The notes beneath the pieces were generated by a model. That model did no database searches. It had not been told where the DNA came from and saw nothing but the letters and a program-made list of their open reading frames with translations. The translations under genes and the position numbers were made by a program. Positions 13,873 through 20,253 of a stretch of DNA of 21,912 nt are shown piece by piece (the first letter of the stretch is position 1; every line of letters starts with the position of its first letter). Source of the stretch: Desulfobacterales bacterium (lineage in GTDB: Bacteria; Desulfobacterota; DSM-4660; Desulfatiglandales; JALVZP01); contig JAMOPX010000021.1 in NCBI GenBank assembly GCA_027064285.1, positions 1 through 21,912 of the forward strand. Direction: 5' to 3'.

Positions 13873-15783
13873 TTAGGAATCACTTTTTCTTTTGGGCTTT
13901 ATTCTGGCTATTAGATCCCCCACTTTCACTTGCTGCCCTTCTTTAACCGGAACCTGTTTCACCTCGCCAGTAACAGGGCTTGTTATATTATTTAGCATCT
14001 TCATAGCTTCAAGTATAGCAATAATATCTCCTTCCTTGACTTCATCTCCTTCTTTTACTCTGACTTCTACTATAGTTCCATCTGTAGTAGCACATATCTC
14101 TCCCATTTCTGCAAGCAACATGAGTTCTTCTATGCTTCTCTTTTTTTCTTCTTTTTTTTCTTCTTTTTCTGGTTCGTAGACAAAAGGCTCAGGATGGTGA
14201 TCTACCATAAGATATGTGATGATTTCACCATCCTCTGTATGGGAACTCGGCCCTATTGTTATTTGATGATATTTTCCTGTGTAATCTCTAAATCTGACAG
14301 TTTCTCCTACCTCAAATCCTCCTTTACGATACCAGATCTCTGGCCCAAGAACATAGGTTTTTCCATATTCTTCTTCAAATTTGAAAAAGTCTACAGCATC
14401 CTTTGGATGTTGCAGATAAAGCACAAGATCCTCTGTACTTGCTTTTCTTCCTATACCTTCTTCTAATTTTTTCTTTTCTTCTTTCAGATCTATTGGTGTA
14501 ATTTCTTCTCTTCCTGACTCAGTTGCTACTATCTTTTTCCAGTTACTGCCAAATACTACTTCATATATTTCATCTGAGGGCTTGTAAAAAGGAAATGGTC
14601 CATATCTTTCTAATAACAGTCTCTTTAAATCTTCAGAGGCATTTTTGTATCTTGTCCCACTTAATACATGTGTTACAGCAGTAGTCCAAAGGATCTGAGA
14701 CCCTGGAGTCACACTCCAGAAATTACCGAGCTCTCTATGGACCTTAGGAAGTTCTTCTATTAAAATCTCTGGCATTTTGTCTAAGAAACCACCTTTTACT
14801 GCCTGTTCAAAGCTGGATCCCATTGCTCCACCAGGAAGTTTGTGTATATGCACAGTAGGATCAAATCCCTTAAATTGGCTTTCAAAAGGTTCATAAGCCT
14901 GTCTCACTCTCTTTAACTTGTTGCTGGTTGCTATAACTGCATCAATATTTATACCTTCTGCTTCATAACCTTCATCTAACAATGTCTGAATAACTGTTAG
15001 GATTGGAGGTGGGCCAAAAAATCCTGTCATTGCATGATCTCCTGCATCCACTATCTTTGCCCCTGCTTTAACCGCAGCAACTATCCTTGCTACATCATTT
15101 CCGTCTGTGTTATGTCCATGATAGTGGATTATAAGATCTGGAAATTTATCTAATATAGCTCTTATAAGCCTTCCAATACGAGCTGGAGTGCCGAGTCCTG
15201 AATGATTCTTTATAGCAAGTATTATGTCAGATCCTGTAATATCGATTATTTCTTTTACTTTTCCCACATAAAATTCATCTGTATGTTCAGGTCCTGTGGA
15301 GAAACATATAGCAGGTTCTAAGTATTTGCCAGCTTTTTTCACTTCTTCAAACACAGGAATCATGTTTGGTATGTGATTTAAAAAATCAAATACTCTCCAT
15401 ACTTCTATATATTTTGCAAATTCCTGAACTGTGAGTCTTATCACATTTTCTGGATAAGGCCTGTATCCAAATAGATTCACTCCCCTGCACAGGGTCTGAA
15501 ACATGGTTCTGGGCATATGTTTTCTGAGCAATCTCAGCTTTTCAAATGGATTTACAAGTTTTCTCAGCATATCCACATGGATACTTGCTCCTCCAGAGAT
15601 CTCTAAGGAAAAAAAGCCTGCTTCATCTCTTTCTTCTGCTACCAAAAGATCTGTATGAAGTAAGATCCTGTTTTTGAAATCAGATTGAGAAAGATCTCTT
15701 GCAGTATTTGTAATAAAATATCCTTTTGCTTCTCTAAGCATCTTTAAACCTTGTTCTGGTGGTATATTCGGTGTAATTCTCAT
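13873..15783 (-). CDS. pycB: Pyruvate carboxylase subunit B-like biotin carboxyltransferase with BCCP domain
   Basis: A 636-residue protein. Residues 1-320 are an HMGL-like TIM-barrel carboxyltransferase, about 400-535 the conserved PYC_OADA domain, 536-550 a Lys/Glu linker, and 560-630 a biotinyl domain with EAMKM (592-596; biotin on Lys595). Metal-site residues are retained: Asp30 and Gln33, Lys192 (position of the carbamylated lysine), His222 and His224. The surrounding motifs differ from ordinary pyruvate carboxylase or oxaloacetate decarboxylase: RDLSQSDF instead of RDAHQSL, IKNHSGL for IKDMAGL, HGHNTDG for HTHDTSG, and DAGDHAMTGFFGPPP for the DTAISPLS-GTSQPPT region. The substrate could therefore be pyruvate or another 2-oxoacid (compare 2-oxoglutarate carboxylase CfiA). 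The start is the second ATG (15783): AAAGGAG lies 6 bases upstream, whereas the ATG at 15789 abuts it. pycA lies 12 bases upstream. Confidence 0.85.
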   Translation of the reverse strand: MRITPNIPPEQGLKMLREAKGYFITNTARDLSQSDFKNRILLHTDLLVAEERDEAGFFSLEISGGASIHVDMLRKLVNPFEKLRLLRKHMPRTMFQTLCRGVNLFGYRPYPENVIRLTVQEFAKYIEVWRVFDFLNHIPNMIPVFEEVKKAGKYLEPAICFSTGPEHTDEFYVGKVKEIIDITGSDIILAIKNHSGLGTPARIGRLIRAILDKFPDLIIHYHGHNTDGNDVARIVAAVKAGAKIVDAGDHAMTGFFGPPPILTVIQTLLDEGYEAEGINIDAVIATSNKLKRVRQAYEPFESQFKGFDPTVHIHKLPGGAMGSSFEQAVKGGFLDKMPEILIEELPKVHRELGNFWSVTPGSQILWTTAVTHVLSGTRYKNASEDLKRLLLERYGPFPFYKPSDEIYEVVFGSNWKKIVATESGREEITPIDLKEEKKKLEEGIGRKASTEDLVLYLQHPKDAVDFFKFEEEYGKTYVLGPEIWYRKGGFEVGETVRFRDYTGKYHQITIGPSSHTEDGEIITYLMVDHHPEPFVYEPEKEEKKEEKKRSIEELMLLAEMGEICATTDGTIVEVRVKEGDEVKEGDIIAILEAMKMLNNITSPVTGEVKQVPVKEGQQVKVGDLIARIKPKRKSDS

Positions 15784-15795
15784 ACACATCTCCTT

Positions 15796-17256
15796 TTACA
15801 TCGAGAATGGATTATGTTTTGTATGATGTATCATTGCTATTGCCTTTGCTATTTTTGCCTCTTCTCTTTCTAATGGTTTATAGTCAAACAGTTCAGGATG
15901 TCTGTCTATATACTCTGTATCAAACTTCTTTTCCAGAAACTCTTTTTCTTGTAATAACCTGAGGTAAAAAGGAATTGTAGTTTTTGGCCCCACAATAATA
16001 AAATCCTTTAAGGCCCTAACAGCCCTGCTAATCATTTCATTCCAGTCAAAGCCATAAACACTCAGTTTTACAAGAAGCGAATCGTACTCTTTGGGCACCT
16101 TATAGCCCTGGTACACAGTTCCATCTAATCTTATCCCAGGACCTCCTGGAGATTGATATACAGAGACTACTTTTCCGCTTTCAGGTGCAAAATCCCTTTT
16201 TGGATCCTCTGCATTTATTCTCATCTCTATAGCAGATCCTTTGCATACCACCTCATCCTGCGTTATATCTAAGGACATCCCTTCAGCTATCCTGATCTGT
16301 CTTCTCACAATATCTATCCCTGTAACAAGTTCAGTTACTGTGTGTTCTACCTGTAATCTTGTATTTATCTCAAGAAAATAAAAATTATTTTCCTGATCCA
16401 CTAAAAATTCTACTGTGCCTGCATTTCTATAGCCTGATACCTTTGCAAATAAGACTGCAGCCTCACATATCTTTTTCTCAACCTCAGATCCTAAGATAGT
16501 AGGAGCAGGAGCAATCTCCACAAGCTTCTGATGCCGTCTTTGAATTGAACAATCCCTGGTTCCCAAATGGATCACATTTCCATGATGATCTGCCAATATC
16601 TGAACCTCTACATGTCTTGGTCTTTTTATGCCTTTTTCTAAGTAAAGCTTCTCATCTCCAAAGGCAGACTTAGCTTCCTTAGCTGCAATAGGAAGTTGAA
16701 GTTTGAGCTCTTCTTCGGTCTCTATCTTTCTTATTCCTCTTCCTCCACCTCCTGCTACTGCCTTTAGCATAACAGGAAATCCCTCTTCTTTACTAAATTG
16801 CAATGCCTTTTCTAATGCACTTTCCTCTTCCCGAGGCAATACTTTTCCTGCCGGAATTACCGGTATCCTTACAGATTCAGCAATAGATCTGGCAATGGTT
16901 TTATCTCCCAGATCCTTTATTGCCTTATAATTAGGCCCAATAAATATAAGACCTTCTTCTTCGCATGCCTTTGCAAGATCTGGATTTTCAGCCAAAAAAC
17001 CATATCCCGGATGTATTGCTTGACATTCTGTCTTTTTTGCCGCCCATATAACTTTATCTATATCAAGATAATCCTTTCGTGGACCATCACCTATCCAGAT
17101 AGATTCATCTGCTTCTCTTAGGTGTCTTGATTCTTGATCTGGCGTTTCATATATAGCTACAGCTTTAAGTCCTTCTTCATGGATTGCTCTGCATATGCGT
17201 ATAGCAATTTCTCCTCTATTGGCTATAAGCACCTTTTTTATCTTTTTTTCTTTCAT
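15796..17256 (-). CDS. pycA: Biotin carboxylase subunit (PycA/AccC type)
   Basis: A 486-residue ATP-grasp enzyme that carboxylates the biotin carried by its partner, using ATP and bicarbonate. The N-terminus KKVLIANRGEIAIRICRA, IHPGYGFLAEN (81-91), the glycine-rich loop AGGGGRG (168-174), RDCSIQRRHQKL (234-245) and EINTRLQVEH (296-305) are all intact. The C-terminal domain (about 340-450) includes the MRINAEDP motif. The frame is open to 17343, but that extension crosses palindrome B and reads as a spurious peptide. ATG 17256 has GAGGG upstream and matches the family start. Length and the adjacent pycB favour a two-subunit pyruvate carboxylase-like enzyme over acetyl-CoA carboxylase; no accB neighbours it. 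Confidence 0.93.
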   Translation of the reverse strand: MKEKKIKKVLIANRGEIAIRICRAIHEEGLKAVAIYETPDQESRHLREADESIWIGDGPRKDYLDIDKVIWAAKKTECQAIHPGYGFLAENPDLAKACEEEGLIFIGPNYKAIKDLGDKTIARSIAESVRIPVIPAGKVLPREEESALEKALQFSKEEGFPVMLKAVAGGGGRGIRKIETEEELKLQLPIAAKEAKSAFGDEKLYLEKGIKRPRHVEVQILADHHGNVIHLGTRDCSIQRRHQKLVEIAPAPTILGSEVEKKICEAAVLFAKVSGYRNAGTVEFLVDQENNFYFLEINTRLQVEHTVTELVTGIDIVRRQIRIAEGMSLDITQDEVVCKGSAIEMRINAEDPKRDFAPESGKVVSVYQSPGGPGIRLDGTVYQGYKVPKEYDSLLVKLSVYGFDWNEMISRAVRALKDFIIVGPKTTIPFYLRLLQEKEFLEKKFDTEYIDRHPELFDYKPLEREEAKIAKAIAMIHHTKHNPFSM

Positions 17257-17296
17257 AAGCTTATCCCTCTTTATTTGTCCAGAAGTACTCACACCT

Positions 17297-17328
17297 GAAG
17301 CTATTCGAAAAATATTTCGAACAGCCTC
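17297..17328 (+). promoter_or_regulatory. 32-bp palindrome, copy B (operator/activator-site candidate between pycA and ribE)
   Basis: Arms GAAGCTATTCGAAA and TTTCGAACAGCCTC surround the centre AATA; the distal arm has two changes relative to copy A while the promoter-proximal arm is identical. It ends 8 bp before the TTGACA of the predicted ribE promoter and lies 41 bases upstream of the pycA start on the other strand, in a divergent region where a terminator would not be expected. In a minus-strand transcript the two changes would still form G-U pairs, so an RNA role on the pycA side is not excluded. Confidence 0.68.
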
Positions 17329-17336
17329 TTCAGAAA

Positions 17337-17365
17337 TTGACACCTTCAGTTTAATGTTTTATGCT
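17337..17365 (+). promoter_or_regulatory. Predicted rib operon promoter
   Basis: TTGACA (17337-17342), a 17-base spacer and TATGCT (17360-17365, four of six) place the start of transcription near 17372, about 60 bases before the ribE ATG. The centre of palindrome B would then be near -60. No FMN-riboswitch-like sequence lies in the leader. Confidence 0.6.
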
Positions 17366-17392
17366 TTTAAATCAGATTTAGAAATAAAATTA

Positions 17393-17414
17393 TGGATTTA
17401 TATACATAAATCCA
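17393..17414 (+). promoter_or_regulatory. Perfect 9-4-9 palindrome in the ribE leader
   Basis: TGGATTTAT (17393-17401) pairs with ATAAATCCA (17406-17414) across ATAC, followed by a run of A. In the ribE transcript it would form a hairpin ending 17 bases before the ATG, next to a leader with no clear Shine-Dalgarno. As DNA it could equally be an operator, or part of a pycA promoter on the other strand. Confidence 0.5.
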
Positions 17415-17431
17415 AAAAAAAGTAAAGAATT

Positions 17432-18079
17432 ATGTTTACAGGAATTATTGAAGGCATAGGAAAGATTGCAGAAAGAAGAGTAGCATCTCATGGAGATGTA
17501 GTTATATTTATAGTTCCACCTTTTTCTCCTGCAGAATGTAATATAGGTGAAAGTATAGCCATAGATGGGGTGTGCCTGACAGTAACTAAGATAGGAAATA
17601 CTACCGTGTCCATGGACGTTTCTTCAGAAACACTTAAAAGAAGCACACTCGGTATGTTAAATGTAGGTGACTATGTAAATGTAGAAAGAGCTTTAAGGAT
17701 ATCTGATAGATTAGGCGGACATTTGGTACTTGGACATGTAGATGGTGTAGGAAGGATAATCTCAAAAGAGAAAAAAAGAGGTTCTTGGCTTGTAAGAATT
17801 GAGCTAAACAAAGATCTATGTAAATATATTGTAGAAAAAGGCTCTATAACAGTAGATGGAATAAGTCTTACAGTAAACAGGGTAGGAGATACATTTTTTG
17901 AGGTTAATATAATACCTGAGACTTTTAGGCAAACTACTCTGTTAAACAAACGCATAGAATTTGTTAATATAGAAACTGACATTATTGGAAAATATGTTGA
18001 GAGATTTTTAAGGTATAATAGAAACTCTGATTCAGAAATAACTTTGGAAAAACTAAAAAAATACGGTTTTGTAGGGTGA
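17432..18079 (+). CDS. ribE: Riboflavin synthase (alpha subunit)
   Basis: A 215-residue protein with two lumazine-binding domains, which dismutates two 6,7-dimethyl-8-ribityllumazine molecules to riboflavin. It begins with the invariant MFTGIIEGIG. The first repeat (about 1-90) has IGESIAIDGVCLTV and the second (about 97-190) has the matching KGSITVDGISLTV; LGGHLVLGHVDGVG opens the second half. It is the first gene of a ribE-ribBA-ribH run. ribD, often first in such clusters, is not present here. The start is fixed by the family N-terminus although no good ribosome binding site is visible. Confidence 0.96.
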   Translation: MFTGIIEGIGKIAERRVASHGDVVIFIVPPFSPAECNIGESIAIDGVCLTVTKIGNTTVSMDVSSETLKRSTLGMLNVGDYVNVERALRISDRLGGHLVLGHVDGVGRIISKEKKRGSWLVRIELNKDLCKYIVEKGSITVDGISLTVNRVGDTFFEVNIIPETFRQTTLLNKRIEFVNIETDIIGKYVERFLRYNRNSDSEITLEKLKKYGFVG

Positions 18080-18083
18080 TGCC

Positions 18084-19313
18084 ATGCCAGTAGCAACAAT
18101 TGAAGAAGCCATAAAAGATCTAAGAGAAGGAAAGATGATCATCCTTGTAGATGATGAAGACAGAGAAAATGAGGGTGATCTTACCATTGCAGCAGAAAAG
18201 GTAACCCCAGAAGCCATAAACTTTATGGCAAAATACGGCAGAGGTCTTATATGCTTGGCATTGAGTCCAGAGATAGTGGATAGACTGAAACTCCATCTTA
18301 TGGTTCCAAATAATGAGTCTAAATTTGGAACAGCATTTACTGTTTCTATTGAAGCAAGACATGGGGTTACCACTGGAATCTCAGCATATGATAGAGCTCA
18401 CACTATACTTACTGCCATAGCAGATGATGCAAAACCAGAAGACCTTGTAAGTCCAGGGCATGTGTTTCCTTTGAGAGCAAGAGAAGGAGGAGTGCTGGTA
18501 AGAGCTGGTCAGACAGAAGGATCAGTTGATCTGGCAAAACTTGCAGGACTCAAACCAGCAGCAGTGATATGTGAAATAATGAAAGATGATGGCACAATGG
18601 CAAGAATGCCTGATTTGGAGAAATTTGCCCAAGAGCATGAACTAAAGATAGTGACTATTGCAGATCTAATCGCTTACAGGATGAAAAATGAGCGTTTGGT
18701 TAAAAGGGTAGCAGAAACTGTGATTCCAACTCCTTATGGAGAATTTAAAGCAATTGCTTATGTGACAAAAATAGGGCATGAAGAGCATGTTGCATTGGTT
18801 AAAGGTGAGATTACTCCTGATAAAGAGGTACTGGTAAGGGTTCATTCGCAATGTTTAACAGGAGATGTATTTGGATCATTTAGATGTGACTGTGGAGATC
18901 AGCTTAAAAAGTCTATGCAGATGATACAAGAAGAAGGGACAGGAGTGCTTGTTTATCTGAGTCAGGAGGGAAGAGGAATAGGTCTTGCTAATAAAATCAA
19001 GGCTTATTCTCTTCAGGATAAAGGATATGATACAGTTGAAGCAAATGAAAAACTGGGATTTCCACCAGATCTCAGAGAATACGGTATTGGTGCCCAGATC
19101 TTGGTAGATCTTGGAGTAAAGAAGATGAGGATACTTACAAACAATCCAAAAAAGATAGTTGGGCTACAGGGATTTGGTCTTGAAGTGGTGGAAAGAGTCC
19201 CTATTGAAATACCTCCAAGACCAGAAAACAAACATTATCTTTTGACTAAGTGTCAGAAGTTAGGGCACATTATGGATATCCTAAGCAGAGAAATGGAGGC
19301 AAAGGATGAGTAA
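18084..19313 (+). CDS. ribBA: Bifunctional 3,4-dihydroxy-2-butanone 4-phosphate synthase / GTP cyclohydrolase II
   Basis: A 409-residue fusion supplying both precursors of riboflavin. Residues 1-200 are DHBP synthase: the acidic loop DDEDRENEGDL (23-33), RHGVTTGISAYDRA (92-105) and SPGHVFPLRAREGGVLVRAG (123-142). Residues 205-409 are GTP cyclohydrolase II: zinc-binding Cys257, Cys268 and Cys270 in CLTGDVFGSFRCDCG, then SQEGRGIGL, the DLREYGIGAQIL active-site segment and LTNNPKK. Both halves look intact. It starts 4 bases after the ribE stop and overlaps ribH by 8 bases. Confidence 0.97.
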   Translation: MPVATIEEAIKDLREGKMIILVDDEDRENEGDLTIAAEKVTPEAINFMAKYGRGLICLALSPEIVDRLKLHLMVPNNESKFGTAFTVSIEARHGVTTGISAYDRAHTILTAIADDAKPEDLVSPGHVFPLRAREGGVLVRAGQTEGSVDLAKLAGLKPAAVICEIMKDDGTMARMPDLEKFAQEHELKIVTIADLIAYRMKNERLVKRVAETVIPTPYGEFKAIAYVTKIGHEEHVALVKGEITPDKEVLVRVHSQCLTGDVFGSFRCDCGDQLKKSMQMIQEEGTGVLVYLSQEGRGIGLANKIKAYSLQDKGYDTVEANEKLGFPPDLREYGIGAQILVDLGVKKMRILTNNPKKIVGLQGFGLEVVERVPIEIPPRPENKHYLLTKCQKLGHIMDILSREMEAKDE

Positions 19314-19773
19314 AGAGATAGAAGGAAAACTAATAGCAAAAGATCTAAGGTTTGCTTTTATAGTAAGCAGATTCAATGACTTTATAACCAACAGGCTTTT
19401 GGACGGAGCAATGGATGCAATAATAAGGCATGGTGGAAGTGAGGAAAATATAGATATTGTTCGTGTTCCGGGGTCATTTGAGATGCCTGTTGTGGCTAAA
19501 AGATTGGCAGAAACAAAAAAATATGATGCTATAGTATGTCTTGGTGCTGTTATCAGAGGGGCTACCCCTCATTTTGAATATATTGCTTCTGAAGTGGCAA
19601 AAGGGCTTGCTACTGTTGCTTTAAAAGCTGGTGTACCTGTAAGCTTTGGTGTGCTTACAACAGACACATTGGAACAGGCAATTGAAAGAGCAGGAACAAA
19701 GGCGGGAAATAAAGGATTTGATGCTGCAATGTCTGCGATAGAAATGGCAAACCTATTTAAACAACTAAGTTAG
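19306..19773 (+). CDS. ribH: 6,7-dimethyl-8-ribityllumazine synthase
   Basis: A 155-residue lumazine synthase that condenses the two RibBA-derived precursors (after reduction and dephosphorylation) into lumazine, the substrate of RibE. Family motifs are VSRFNDFITNRLLDGA (20-35), VPGSFEMP (54-61), LGAVIRGATPHFEY (79-92; catalytic His89), FGVLTTDT and GTKAGNKG. Length suits the icosahedral or pentameric assemblies of the family. GGAGG lies 6 bases before the ATG, inside the ribBA 3' end. nusB follows after about 33 bases, the common ribH-nusB arrangement. Confidence 0.97.
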   Translation: MSKEIEGKLIAKDLRFAFIVSRFNDFITNRLLDGAMDAIIRHGGSEENIDIVRVPGSFEMPVVAKRLAETKKYDAIVCLGAVIRGATPHFEYIASEVAKGLATVALKAGVPVSFGVLTTDTLEQAIERAGTKAGNKGFDAAMSAIEMANLFKQLS

Positions 19774-19806
19774 CCTGCCTTGAGAACAGAATTTTAAGTG
19801 AAAGAC

Positions 19807-20253
19807 ATGGGCATCAGAAGAAAGGCAAGAGAGCTTGCTGTGCAGGTGCTTTTTAGCTTAGATTTTGGGGTGCATACTCCTGAACAGGCATTTGAACTTA
19901 TATGCAGAAACTTTGATGTTAACAAAAAATTAAAGGATTTTTCAAAAGAGTTAGTACTTGGAGTATGGGCAAATAAAGAGGAAATAGATAAAGCAATAAA
20001 TAGTGTTTCTAAGAACTGGCGTATTGACAGGATGTCTCGGGTAGATAAGTCGATTTTAAGACTTTCCACCTACGAGCTTCTGTTTAGAGATGATATCCCT
20101 CCCAAGGTTTCTATAAATGAGGCAATAGAGTTAGGTAAAAAATTTGGTAATGGAACTTCTTATATTTTCATAAATGGCATACTGGATAGTATTTACAATT
20201 CTTTTGTAAAAAAAGGGGATGACTATGAAACAGAAAAAATACATTCCAGCTGA
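19807..20253 (+). CDS. nusB: Transcription antitermination factor NusB
   Basis: A 148-residue all-helical RNA-binding protein that acts with NusE (S10) at boxA in rRNA antitermination. The N-terminal MGIRRKARELAVQVLFSLD is the family signature, and the C-terminal half carries WRIDRMSRVDKSILRLSTYELLF (NW--RM---D--ILRL--YEL) and KVSINEAIELGKKFG. The ATG at 19807 fits the family start; an in-frame GTG at 19798 would add three residues and neither has a strong Shine-Dalgarno. The last 29 bases overlap the leuS start in another frame, so the C-terminal tail (ETEKIHSS) is probably dictated by leuS sequence. Confidence 0.95.
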   Translation: MGIRRKARELAVQVLFSLDFGVHTPEQAFELICRNFDVNKKLKDFSKELVLGVWANKEEIDKAINSVSKNWRIDRMSRVDKSILRLSTYELLFRDDIPPKVSINEAIELGKKFGNGTSYIFINGILDSIYNSFVKKGDDYETEKIHSS

